A stretch of 64,000 nt of DNA from Pseudomonas marginalis (lineage in GTDB: Bacteria > Pseudomonadota > Gammaproteobacteria > Pseudomonadales > Pseudomonadaceae): positions 434,001 to 498,000 of the forward strand of contig NZ_FNSU01000004.1 in assembly GCF_900105325.1 (NCBI RefSeq), given 5' to 3'. Each line of letters opens with the position of its first letter. Position 1 is the first letter of the stretch. Shown piece after piece: positions 16,835 to 25,602 of this stretch. Below the pieces are notes generated by a model that saw nothing but the letters and a program-made list of their open reading frames with translations, was not told the DNA's origin and did not search any database. The position numbers were made by a program, and so were the translations under genes.

Positions 16835-17757
16835 ACGCACGCGCAGTATTGCCGCTGACATTGCCACTGGTGTTCACCCTGATTGTCGTGGTGTTTGCGC
16901 TGCAAGCGCCGGGCTTCCTCAGTGCTGGCAACCTGCAAAGCCTGGTGCTGAACAACTTCGTGCTGCTGGCGATTGTCGCCATCGGCATGACCTACGCGGT
17001 GGCGGCCGGTGGTATCGACCTGTCGGTGGGTACGGCGCTGGACTTCGCCAGTTTCAGCTTTGTGGTGCTGCTCAATGGCGGCCATGGCTGGGCGGTGGCG
17101 GCCACGGGCGCGCTGGCGGCGGCGCTGCTGGTGGGGCTGGTCAATGCCGGCCTGATTGCCGGGCTGCGCATCAGTCCGTTCCTGGCCACCCTTGGCACGT
17201 TGTTTATCGGCACCAGCGCCCAGCAACTGCTCTCGGACGGCGGCCAGCCGATCTATATCAGCCAAGGCTTGAAGCCTGAACTCATGGGGCTGACACCGCT
17301 GCTGGTGGTAGTGGGGCTGGCGCTGTTCTACGGCCTGGCCCTGGCGCGCGGACGCCTGGGCCGTGAGTTGCTGGCCCAGGGCACCCAGCCGCTGCTGGCG
17401 TATTACTCGGGGTTATCGGTGCGGCGCATCGTCACCATCGTGGCCCTGGCAACCTCCCTGGCCTGTGGGGTGGCCGGCGTGTTGCTCAGCTCGACAGTCA
17501 GCGCCTATGTGCCGCTGTCCGGTAACGCGTTTTTGCTCAATGCGATTGGCGCGGTGTTTATCGGCACCACCTTGAGTCGACAGGGACGGGCGAATGTTCC
17601 GGGGACCCTGCTGGGCGTGTTGTTTATCAACGTGATCGCCAACGGGCTGCTGCTGATCGGCTGGAATTTCTACTGGCAGCAGGTGGCGACCGGGGTGCTG
17701 ATCTTTATCGTGCTGAGCTTCAGTTTCGCCAGTCGGCGGATGCTGGAGCGCGTCTAG
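16831..17757 (+). CDS. Sugar ABC transporter permease 2
   Basis: Second RbsC-like permease, 308 residues, with the family marker AAGGIDLSVG near residue 60 and many hydrophobic segments. Two distinct permeases suggest a heterodimeric channel, as in YtfT-YjfF or LsrC-LsrD. The coupling loop is diverged (LAQGTQPLLAYYSGL instead of the usual ALGGN-type motif). Last gene of the operon. Confidence 0.87.
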   Translation: MNARAVLPLTLPLVFTLIVVVFALQAPGFLSAGNLQSLVLNNFVLLAIVAIGMTYAVAAGGIDLSVGTALDFASFSFVVLLNGGHGWAVAATGALAAALLVGLVNAGLIAGLRISPFLATLGTLFIGTSAQQLLSDGGQPIYISQGLKPELMGLTPLLVVVGLALFYGLALARGRLGRELLAQGTQPLLAYYSGLSVRRIVTIVALATSLACGVAGVLLSSTVSAYVPLSGNAFLLNAIGAVFIGTTLSRQGRANVPGTLLGVLFINVIANGLLLIGWNFYWQQVATGVLIFIVLSFSFASRRMLERV

Positions 17758-17853
17758 TGTTGCACCCCAAAGCTGGACTCCATCCGACGCTTGGGGGCAT
17801 GAGCAAACTCCCCTTAGGGCATAAACAATTTCAGGCGACCGCATTCCGGTGGT

Positions 17854-17976
17854 GAGCGGGCTTGTCCCGCGTCGGGTGCGAAGCGCCCCCTGATGAAGAC
17901 GAATGCGGGGTATCAGGTACTCCTCTGCGCCCGGTTTTGGGGCTGCTGCGCAGCCCGACGCGGGACAAGCCCGCTC
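17854..17976. repeat. REPIN-like inverted repeat
   Basis: Two 23-bp arms (17854-17876 and 17954-17976) are perfect reverse complements, and each contains a small hairpin of the GCGGGCTTGTCCCGC type. This is the REP-doublet layout common in fluorescent pseudomonads. It fills most of the gap between two convergent genes and may also stop transcription from both sides. The stretch CCTCCCACATT at about 18014 looks like a remnant of another REP class. Confidence 0.85.
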
Positions 17977-18040
17977 GCCTCAGGGGTTCCGGTTTGCTGC
18001 GCGACAGCGCGGGGCCTCCCACATTGAAGGTGTGGTGCGT

Positions 18041-20140
18041 TCAGAATTGATACTCGGCACCCGCCCCGGCATACCAGGAGCGCCCAGGCGCAGCTTCGTA
18101 GTAGCGGCCATTGCCGTCGCCGACGATCACCGAACCGACGTACTGGCGGTCCAGCAGGTTATCCAGGCGCAGGGTCTGATGGAAGGTCCAGTGTTCGACC
18201 TTCTGCTCGAACCGTGCGCGCCAGTTGAACACGCTGTAGCCCGGCGCGGCGTGTTGGCTGTTGGTGTCTTCGACGTAGACCTTGCTGCGGTACAGGCCTT
18301 CGACAGCGGTACTGACCCAGTCCCGGGGTTTCCAGTTCAGCTCGGCGAACAGCGTGGTTTGCGGCACTCCGGGGAGGTAGTTGCCTTTGTCGACGGCAGT
18401 TGTGCCGCTGGTGAAGTCGCTGTCATAGGTGGCTTGCAGGCGCGTGTAGGCGAGGTTGGTGCTCCAGTGTTCGGCGAGTTGGCTTTCGATGCCCAGTTCG
18501 AAGCCGCGACGCAGGGTGCGGCCGGCGTTTTGGTAAGTGGTGCGCCCTCCGCTGGATTGCTGCACTACCAGTTCGTCCTCGGTGGTGATCTGAAAGAGGG
18601 CCGCATTCACGCGGGTGTCCTGGCCAATGCGAGCTTTCAGGCCAACTTCATACTGTTGGCTGACCGATGGCTTGAGCGCAAAGTTGAAGCCGTTCGCCGT
18701 GCTGGAATACGCGGACTCGGCCTGGGTTGGGGTTTCGAAACCTTTGCCCGCGCTTACATAACCGTGCAAGTCAGGTGTGAAGGCGTACATGACGCTGATC
18801 GACGGCGTGTTCTTCTGGTAGGTCTTGCTGCCGCTGTCGTTGCCGTCGCTGAGGAAGTGATCGTCTACGTCCATTTCCATGGTGCTGTGGCGCAGGCCGG
18901 CTTGCAGGGTCCAGTCACCCAGCAGCCAGTTGGCTTGCACGAACGGGTCGAGGCTGGTGGCGGTATCGATTTCATCGCGGCCCAAGGCCCCTTTGACACC
19001 ATGCACCCCATTGACGGTGTTGGAATAACCTTGGCGATCATCCTGGCTGCGGTCGTAGTCGAGGCCGGTGATCAGGGTCAGCTCGCCGGGTGCGCTGGTG
19101 ATAGGTTGCAACCAATGGAGGGAGCCGCCATAGAACTTGCGGTCGAAAGCTACCACACCGCCGCGAGCGTTAGCCGGATTGGCGGCGCCACTGCCGAACC
19201 TGTCCGGGATCGACAGATACTGAACCACACTACGCCGCCCGGTATACCCGTTCACCTGCAGCGTCGCATCGCCGAAGTACCGTTCATAATTCATGCCCAA
19301 TTGCTGATGATCGATACTTTTGCGCGTGTTGTACGTCAGCGCATTGCTGCTCACCGAACGCGGGTCGGCCTTGTAGGCGTCCCAGGTTTGCCCCAGTGGA
19401 TCCTGGGTACCATTCTGTTCCAGGCTGCTGTAGATCAGCGCCAGCTTGCTGTCGTCATCCGGTTGGACATTGAGCTTGGCGAAGGTCTGGTCGCGACGGG
19501 CGCTGCTGTGGTCGCGGTAGCCGTTGGTATCCATGCGCGAGGCGTCGAGTACAAAGCCTGCGCCGTTCGCCGCGCCTTCGGCGCTCAGGTGGTTCTTGTT
19601 CAGGCCGTCGCTGCCCACCAGGGTTTCGGCGCCGATGCGTGGCGGGCCTTCGCCATCGCGGGAAAACATCTGGATCACGCCGCCGGCATTGCTGCCATAC
19701 AGGGTGGCGGCCGGGCCGCGCAGCACTTCGATACGCTCGGCGGTGTCGAGGTTGAACGTGGCGGCCTGGCCCTGGCCGTCCGGGGTGCTGGCGGGGATGC
19801 CGTCGGCGATCAGCTTGATGCCGCGCACACCGAAGGCCGAGCGGGCGCCGAAGCCACGGGAGGAAATCTGCAGGTCCTGGGCATAGTTCTGGCGGTTCTG
19901 CACCACCAGGCCGGGCACGCGGGCCAGGGCTTCGGAGGCGTTGATGCCCAATTGGCCGTCGCTGATCTGCTCGCGACTGATGCCGCCCACCGAGTAGGGC
20001 AGGTCGAAGGTCGGGCTGGCGCTGCGCGAGCCGGTGACGACGCTGGGGTCGAGGATCAGCGCGGGGTCATCAGCCTGGGCGACGCCGCACAGGGCGAGCA
20101 GGCCGGGCAGCAACAGGTTGAAGCGAGCGAGAGGGGTCAT
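18041..20140 (-). CDS. TonB-dependent outer-membrane receptor, YncD/PqqU-like
   Basis: A 699-residue receptor with a signal peptide (cut near VAQA-DDP), a plug domain and a 22-strand-type barrel ending in Phe. It resembles E. coli YncD in my recollection: QNRQNYAQDLQ followed by SRGFGARS in the plug, PDGQGQ, GRGFETPT-like GKGFETPT, SSGGRTTYQNAG, and a C-terminal GRYYEAAPGR. YncD has been reported as the receptor for pyrroloquinoline quinone (PqqU), so PQQ uptake is a reasonable inference. Convergent with the ABC operon. No clear Fur box was found upstream. Confidence 0.82.
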   Translation of the reverse strand: MTPLARFNLLLPGLLALCGVAQADDPALILDPSVVTGSRSASPTFDLPYSVGGISREQISDGQLGINASEALARVPGLVVQNRQNYAQDLQISSRGFGARSAFGVRGIKLIADGIPASTPDGQGQAATFNLDTAERIEVLRGPAATLYGSNAGGVIQMFSRDGEGPPRIGAETLVGSDGLNKNHLSAEGAANGAGFVLDASRMDTNGYRDHSSARRDQTFAKLNVQPDDDSKLALIYSSLEQNGTQDPLGQTWDAYKADPRSVSSNALTYNTRKSIDHQQLGMNYERYFGDATLQVNGYTGRRSVVQYLSIPDRFGSGAANPANARGGVVAFDRKFYGGSLHWLQPITSAPGELTLITGLDYDRSQDDRQGYSNTVNGVHGVKGALGRDEIDTATSLDPFVQANWLLGDWTLQAGLRHSTMEMDVDDHFLSDGNDSGSKTYQKNTPSISVMYAFTPDLHGYVSAGKGFETPTQAESAYSSTANGFNFALKPSVSQQYEVGLKARIGQDTRVNAALFQITTEDELVVQQSSGGRTTYQNAGRTLRRGFELGIESQLAEHWSTNLAYTRLQATYDSDFTSGTTAVDKGNYLPGVPQTTLFAELNWKPRDWVSTAVEGLYRSKVYVEDTNSQHAAPGYSVFNWRARFEQKVEHWTFHQTLRLDNLLDRQYVGSVIVGDGNGRYYEAAPGRSWYAGAGAEYQF

Positions 20141-20320
20141 GAGTCAGCCGGAATCCGTGGCGCTTAGGGTGTAAACGCGCAAAAAGGCGCGAGTTTAGTG
20201 ACTGGGAAGATTTTTATCATTCAGGAATTCGGCTACGCGACCCATCAGCGCGCTCGCACTGCACACACGGCGATGGTGCAGGCGACTCTTGCCGCTAACA
20301 GCTTCCCACTGCTTTTGAGC

Positions 20321-20326
20321 TATAAT
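20321..20326 (+). promoter_or_regulatory. -10 element TATAAT before the carbamoyltransferase
   Basis: A perfect TATAAT about 90 bases upstream of the GTG start. I could not find a good -35 hexamer at 16-18 bp, so this is a partial promoter call. It would restart transcription of the outer-core LPS genes downstream of the accessory block. Confidence 0.45.
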
Positions 20327-20417
20327 CCCGCCCTTTAGCTGTTTCCTGCCCAGGCGGGAAGCACACTTTTTTCAGGCGCAACCCGCCTGCATGCAGACTA
20401 AAAGAGGCTAGACCCCT

Positions 20418-22175
20418 GTGGCATTGACGATTCTTGGCCTGTCCGGCGCCCTTAGCCATGATCCTTCCGCAGCCTTGTATATCGACGGCAAGCTGATCGC
20501 GGCCGCCGAAGAAGAGCGCTTCGTACGCGACAAACATGCAAAGAACCGCATGCCCTACGAGTCGGCGAAGTTCTGCCTGGAACAGGCCGGCATCAAGCCT
20601 TCCGACGTTGATGTGGTGGCGATCCCGTTCGCCCCGATCAGCCTGTTCGGCGAGGCGCGCTGGCACTACGCCAAGCGTTACTGGTACGCCCCGGACCGCG
20701 CACTTGACGCGATCCTGATGGGCAACCGTCGCTACAAGCGCTATCGCAACAAGATCGTCTGGTGCCTGGAGCAACTGGGCTTCGACCCGAAGAAAATCAA
20801 GATCGAACCGGTTGAACACCACCTGGCCCACGCGTCCAGCGCCTACCACTGCTCCGGCTTCCAGGAGAAGACCGCGATCCTCGGCATCGACGGCAAGGGT
20901 GAGTACGCCACCACGTTCTTCGGCTACGGCGAAAACGGCAAGATCCACAAGATCAAGGAATTCTACGATCCGGACTCCCTCGGCGGCCTGTACGGCGCGA
21001 TCACCGAGTTCCTCGGTTTCGAGATGCTCGACGGCGAGTTCAAGGTCATGGGCATGGCGCCGTACGGCGATGCCAGCAAGTACGACTTCTCGCGCCTGGC
21101 CTCGTTTGAAAACGGCGAGCTGGTGATCAACACCGACTACGCCAACGTCATTGGCCTGCGCCGTTATAAAGAGAAGGGCAAGGGCTTCTACTTCTCGCCG
21201 AAACTGATCGAGTGGCTGGGCCCCAAGCGCGAAGGCGACATCGCCGACGAGCCTTACATTCACTACGCCGCCAGCATGCAGGCGCTGTTTGAAAAGCTGG
21301 CCTTGCAGATGATCGACCATTACCTGGGCGATATCCTCAAGGACACCGGCAAGCTGGCCTTCGCCGGCGGCTGCGCGCTGAACGTCAAGCTGAACCAGAA
21401 GATCATTGCCCGTGACGACGTGAAAGAGCTGTTCGTGCAGCCGGCGTCCGGCGATGCCGGCACCGCCGTCGGTGCCGCCGCCTACGTGTCCCACGCTCGT
21501 GGTGTACCGGTGGAGAAGATGGAACACGTCTACCTCGGCCCGTCCTACAGCAACGAAGACGTGATCGCCGCCTGCGCCAAGCACGAGAGCAAGCCGAACT
21601 GGCGCAGGATCGAGAACATGCCCAAGCGCATTGCCAAGATCATGGTCGACGGCAACCCGGTGGCCTGGTTCCAGGGCCGCATGGAGTTTGGCCCGCGTGC
21701 CTTGGGCGGTCGTTCGATCATCGGTTGCCCAAGTGCGACCGGCGTGGCCGACCGTATCAACCACCAGATCAAGTTCCGCGAGCGCTGGAGGCCTTTCTGC
21801 CCGTCGATGCTCGACACCGTGGCCCCGCAGATGATCAAGGTCGATCACCCGGCGCCGTTCATGACCTTCACCTTTGAAGTGTCGGAAGAGTGGAAGACCC
21901 GCGTGCCGGAAGTGGTGCATGAAGACGGCACCTCCCGCGCCCAGGTGCTCAAGCGCGAATACAACCCGCGCTACTACGACATGATGAAAGAGCTGGAAGT
22001 ACTGACCGGCAACGGCGTGTCCCTGAACACCTCGCTCAACCGTCGTGGCGAAGCGATGATCTGCTCGCCGACCGACGCGCTGAACATGTTCTTCGGCTCC
22101 GACCTGCAGTACCTGATCATGGAAGACATCCTGGTCGTCAAGGACGGCGTGGACCCTTATGACGCGCTCGGCTGA
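20418..22175 (+). CDS. LPS core carbamoyltransferase, NodU/TobZ family
   Basis: Transfers a carbamoyl group from carbamoyl phosphate via carbamoyl-AMP; in Pseudomonas the target is inner-core heptose (this position is PA5005, called wapO in P. aeruginosa as I recall). 585 residues. The metal-site motif VEHHLAHASSAYH near 134-146, the ATP-binding GIDGKGEYAT and the C-terminal GPRALGGRSI are all present. Start is GTG 20418 with GAGG about ten bases upstream. The next gene starts 17 bases before its stop. Confidence 0.9.
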   Translation: MALTILGLSGALSHDPSAALYIDGKLIAAAEEERFVRDKHAKNRMPYESAKFCLEQAGIKPSDVDVVAIPFAPISLFGEARWHYAKRYWYAPDRALDAILMGNRRYKRYRNKIVWCLEQLGFDPKKIKIEPVEHHLAHASSAYHCSGFQEKTAILGIDGKGEYATTFFGYGENGKIHKIKEFYDPDSLGGLYGAITEFLGFEMLDGEFKVMGMAPYGDASKYDFSRLASFENGELVINTDYANVIGLRRYKEKGKGFYFSPKLIEWLGPKREGDIADEPYIHYAASMQALFEKLALQMIDHYLGDILKDTGKLAFAGGCALNVKLNQKIIARDDVKELFVQPASGDAGTAVGAAAYVSHARGVPVEKMEHVYLGPSYSNEDVIAACAKHESKPNWRRIENMPKRIAKIMVDGNPVAWFQGRMEFGPRALGGRSIIGCPSATGVADRINHQIKFRERWRPFCPSMLDTVAPQMIKVDHPAPFMTFTFEVSEEWKTRVPEVVHEDGTSRAQVLKREYNPRYYDMMKELEVLTGNGVSLNTSLNRRGEAMICSPTDALNMFFGSDLQYLIMEDILVVKDGVDPYDALG

Positions 22176-23289
22176 ACGCCACGTCCTGCAGTTCTGCCAT
22201 GGCTATGACGGGCCATTCCTGGACTGCGCGCGGCAGTACGCCAGTTTGTTCGCAGGCTCCGGCTACAAGGTGACCACGGTGTTTCTCACCGGGGTCGCCG
22301 ACCCGCACGTGGCCGCCGGTTGTGCGTCCGATGAAGTGTTGTTCATGGAATTCAGCTCCAAGGCCATTCGTGGCCTGAAGCTGGGTGCCATTCGTGAACT
22401 GCGCAAGATCGCCGCGTCGCGCAACTTCAGTTTTTGTATCGCGCACCGTTTCAAGCCGATCTACATCGCCTTGCTCGGCACACGGCTGCCGGTGATTGGC
22501 GTGCATCACGCCTTTGGTGACTATCAGCGTCGCAGTCGCAGGCTGTTTGCCGGGATCTTCCGCAAGCGCCTGAGCCTGCTGGGGGTTTCCGACGCGGTGC
22601 GTGACGATATGCGCCGTTGCCTGCCGACCTGGCCGGCGGCACGCATCCAGACGTTGTACAACCGCATCGACGTCGACGCCTTGCAGGCCACACAGGTGCC
22701 TGCACATGAGGCGCGCGACGCGTTGGGGTTGTCGCCGGACGAATGGGTGGTCGGCAATGTCGGCCGCCTGCACCCGGACAAGGACCAGGCCACACTGCTC
22801 AAGGGCTTTGCCCAGGCGCTGGCGCACTTGCCGGCCGAAAGCCGCCTGGCGATCCTCGGCAGCGGGCGCCTGGAGCAGGACCTCAAGGCCCTCGCACGGG
22901 AGCTGGGCATTGCCGACAAGGTGCTGTTCCTCGGCCAGGTGCCGGATGCGCGTCGGTACTTCCGGGCATTCGATGTGTTTGCCCTGAGCTCCGACCACGA
23001 ACCCTTTGGCATGGTGCTGCTGGAAGCCATGGCGGCCGGCGTCCCGTTGCTGGCGACGGCCTGTGGCGGTGCGAAGGAGGTGGTCGAGGGCGTGGGTATC
23101 CTGTTTCCCTTCGGCGATGCCGAACACCTTGCCCAGGGGCTGCGGCATCTGGCAGCAATGGATCAACACCAGCAACGGCAATGCGCCGAAATGATGCTGG
23201 AGCGCCTGCGCGAGCGTTTCTCGGATCAGGCGGTACGCGATACCTTCTGGCAATTGCCACACGTTATTGAACTGACCGCGGGGGCTTGA
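22159..23289 (+). CDS. wapH: GT4-family glycosyltransferase of the LPS core
   Basis: 376-residue GT-B glycosyltransferase placed as PA5004 (WapH). The motif HEPFGMVLLEAMAAGVPLLA near the C-terminus carries the conserved EX7E glutamates, and GNVGRLHPDKDQ marks the start of the donor domain. It presumably adds an outer-core glucose. The ATG at 22159 overlaps the end of the carbamoyltransferase gene, and the TGA shares its last base with the next ATG. Confidence 0.85.
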   Translation: MTRSAERHVLQFCHGYDGPFLDCARQYASLFAGSGYKVTTVFLTGVADPHVAAGCASDEVLFMEFSSKAIRGLKLGAIRELRKIAASRNFSFCIAHRFKPIYIALLGTRLPVIGVHHAFGDYQRRSRRLFAGIFRKRLSLLGVSDAVRDDMRRCLPTWPAARIQTLYNRIDVDALQATQVPAHEARDALGLSPDEWVVGNVGRLHPDKDQATLLKGFAQALAHLPAESRLAILGSGRLEQDLKALARELGIADKVLFLGQVPDARRYFRAFDVFALSSDHEPFGMVLLEAMAAGVPLLATACGGAKEVVEGVGILFPFGDAEHLAQGLRHLAAMDQHQQRQCAEMMLERLRERFSDQAVRDTFWQLPHVIELTAGA

Positions 23290-24185
23290 TGCTCAATCGA
23301 TTCCAAGGCTGGCGCGAGCGTGGCTGGTCCGTCGTCGATGCGCCGGTCTACAGCGATGCCTGGCAGCGTTTTGGCGGCAGTGTCGCGACCCACCCACAAG
23401 TGATCGAACGTCTGGCCGGGCTGGCCGACATCCCGGTGCGTTACCTGGCCTGGGAGCAGGGTGGCGAGCTTCAGGCATGCATCGCGACCTGGGGGCGAGA
23501 CCTGGCCTTGTCCAAGGATGTGCTCAAGCAACGCGGCAAAAAAGGTCTGTTCGACCTGGGTAACGCCGAGTTGATCCTGCCCGCCGCGCCTCAAGCCCAA
23601 GCGCCCTTGCGGCACCGCGCACGCTACTTGTCGGCCCTGAATGAAGGCCGTTTCAGCGGCCTCAAGCCCCAGGCCGAACAATTGGCCATGGCCCGCACCC
23701 CGGAAGAACTGTCGAAGAAGTTCCGCTACAACCAGCGTCGCGAACTGCGCTTGCTGGAAGAGGCCGGTGGGGTGGTGCGACCGGTGAGCGAGTTTTCCAG
23801 CGAGGAGCTGGCGGCGATCTACTGCGACCTGTTCCTGCGCCGCTGGGGCTTTGTCGCCACCGGCGCCGAACGCATGGCCGAGGTGATCGAGCTGCTGCGC
23901 GAATGGCTGATCGGTTCGGTGATCTTCCTCAATGATGCGCCCATCGCGGTCCAGTTGGTGTACCGGGTCGAGTCGCCGGAGTGGATCAGCGTGGAGTACG
24001 TCAACGGTGGCGTCGACCCTGAAACCCGGGCGTTCAGCCCGGGCAGTGTCCTGAGCTTCCTCAATACCCAGGGCGCCTGGGAACAGGCACGTGAAGTCGG
24101 CAAGCCGCTGCGTTTCTCCTTCGGGCGTGCCGACCGCGAGTACAAGGACCGTTGGTGCAACCCTGTGCCGGTGCTGACCGTATGA
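23289..24185 (+). CDS. Mig-14-like protein
   Basis: 298 residues, equivalent to PA5003. Mig-14 proteins promote resistance to cationic antimicrobial peptides in Salmonella and P. aeruginosa. The C-terminal two thirds has an acetyltransferase-like (GNAT) look: FRYNQRRELRLL, then SGVIFLND-like SVIFLNDAPIAVQ and the end RFSFGRADREYKDRW. I chose ATG 23289, which shares a base with the previous stop; a TTG three bases earlier is also open. Overlaps dnpA by four bases. Confidence 0.82.
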   Translation: MLNRFQGWRERGWSVVDAPVYSDAWQRFGGSVATHPQVIERLAGLADIPVRYLAWEQGGELQACIATWGRDLALSKDVLKQRGKKGLFDLGNAELILPAAPQAQAPLRHRARYLSALNEGRFSGLKPQAEQLAMARTPEELSKKFRYNQRRELRLLEEAGGVVRPVSEFSSEELAAIYCDLFLRRWGFVATGAERMAEVIELLREWLIGSVIFLNDAPIAVQLVYRVESPEWISVEYVNGGVDPETRAFSPGSVLSFLNTQGAWEQAREVGKPLRFSFGRADREYKDRWCNPVPVLTV

Positions 24186-25579
24186 GCCGCAAACAGCAAT
24201 TGCTCAAGCGCCATCGGCGCAACAAACGGGTCGGCTTGCTGATCGGCTTGCTGCTGCTGGTGGTGATTGGTATCTGGGTGGCGTGGTGGCTGCCGTTGGC
24301 GCTCGGTGTGCTGGCCTGGATCGCCCACGAGGCATGGTTTGCCGACCATCTGTTTTATGCGCCCAACGAAGACTACCGATACCGGTTTTCGACGGATGCC
24401 GAGGTGGCCGGGGTTCGCTTCGACGGTGACCGGCTGCGGGTGGATTCGCCGCTGCAAGCCGAGGCGACCCTGGTATTGGCTATCAAGGTCAAGAGTGGTT
24501 GGTTGGGACGTTTCCTGGATCCGGCCATTGAGATTCTGGGCGGCGGGAGCACTGACCGACAGGCCTTCGAGCGCGGGGTGAATGGCGTTCGCTACCTGAA
24601 CCTCAGTGGCTGGGCGCCGGCCCTGATGTCCGGTGAGTTGCGTTTACGCGGGCGCTTTTGCAGCCTGCAGGGCGCTCCTCGGCTGTGGGCCTGGGGTACG
24701 CCGGATTATTCGGCGCAGCGGGTCATGGTTATCGCGCCTCATGCCGACGATGCCGAATTGGCTGCCTTCGGTCTTTACAGCCAGGCCGACAAGCCGTGGA
24801 TCGTGACCCTTACCGCCGGTGAAATCGAAGCCGAGCACTATCAACGCATGGGCCTGGATCCGGTCGAGGCCGCGCGGACCAAAGGGCGCCTGCGTGCCTG
24901 GGACAGCATTGCCGTGCCGCTTTGGGCCGGCGTACCACAGGCACACTGTGTGCAGCTGGGTTACTTCTGCCTGCAACTGTCGGCGATGCGCGCTGCGCCT
25001 GATCAGCCGATCGCTTCGCGCGAGGCCGACCTGTCGGATACCCGCCTGTTCCGCCAATTCAACCCTTTCCCGTTGCCGGCGGATGCCGATGGCCTGCCGA
25101 CCTGGCAAAACCTGCTCGCCGATCTGCGTCAGTTGCTGCTGACCGCACGCCCTGAAGTGATCGTCTTGCCCCATCCGGTCCTGGATCCTCATCCGGACCA
25201 CATCTGTGCGCAGCAAGCGGTGATCGAAGCCTTGCAAGGTTTGGAGTGGCAGCCGACCACCGTGCTCGGCTACGCCAACCACCTGCATGACAACGACCGC
25301 TGGCCCATGGGCGACGCGGGCACCGGTATTGCCTTGCCGCCGCTGTTCGATGACGCGCTGGAACTGTGGCCGTGCAGCCTGTCGCTGTCGCCGGCCCGGC
25401 AGCGCGACAAGGCCATGGCGCTGGGCATGATGCATGACCTGCAACCCGCCCCGCCGTTCAAGCGTCGTGTGCGGCGCTGGCTGCAACGGGTCTTGGCGGG
25501 ACGGGCGCGGTCGCCTTATGGTGAGAACGAGTTTTTCCGCAAGGCCGTACGACGGCATGAGTTGTTCTGGCGTTTGTGA
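24182..25579 (+). CDS. dnpA: PIG-L family de-N-acetylase
   Basis: Putative LPS-modifying deacetylase, equivalent to PA5002 (DnpA), which affects persister formation under fluoroquinolones in P. aeruginosa. 465 residues from ATG 24182. One or two membrane helices lie at 17-50, followed by the catalytic PHADDAE motif (186-192) and a downstream HPDHI motif that would complete the zinc site. An in-frame start 30 bases upstream would sit inside the mig-14-like gene and is less likely. Confidence 0.86.
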   Translation: MSRKQQLLKRHRRNKRVGLLIGLLLLVVIGIWVAWWLPLALGVLAWIAHEAWFADHLFYAPNEDYRYRFSTDAEVAGVRFDGDRLRVDSPLQAEATLVLAIKVKSGWLGRFLDPAIEILGGGSTDRQAFERGVNGVRYLNLSGWAPALMSGELRLRGRFCSLQGAPRLWAWGTPDYSAQRVMVIAPHADDAELAAFGLYSQADKPWIVTLTAGEIEAEHYQRMGLDPVEAARTKGRLRAWDSIAVPLWAGVPQAHCVQLGYFCLQLSAMRAAPDQPIASREADLSDTRLFRQFNPFPLPADADGLPTWQNLLADLRQLLLTARPEVIVLPHPVLDPHPDHICAQQAVIEALQGLEWQPTTVLGYANHLHDNDRWPMGDAGTGIALPPLFDDALELWPCSLSLSPARQRDKAMALGMMHDLQPAPPFKRRVRRWLQRVLAGRARSPYGENEFFRKAVRRHELFWRL

Positions 25580-25602
25580 CGGCAGTTGTGAAAGGGAAGG
25601 TC

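Noticed and set aside
17854..17976. Possible CRISPR-like or att site between the ABC operon and the receptor
   Set aside because: There are only two inverted arms with internal hairpins, not regularly spaced direct repeats; REPIN explains it.
18041..20140. Siderophore receptor under Fur control
   Set aside because: I could not find a Fur box upstream or siderophore genes nearby, and the sequence blocks point to the YncD type.
17903..20167. 754-codon open frame antisense to the TonB receptor gene
   Set aside because: Composition is low-complexity Ala/Val/Gly typical of antisense frames, and the minus strand holds a complete receptor with signal peptide and C-terminal Phe.
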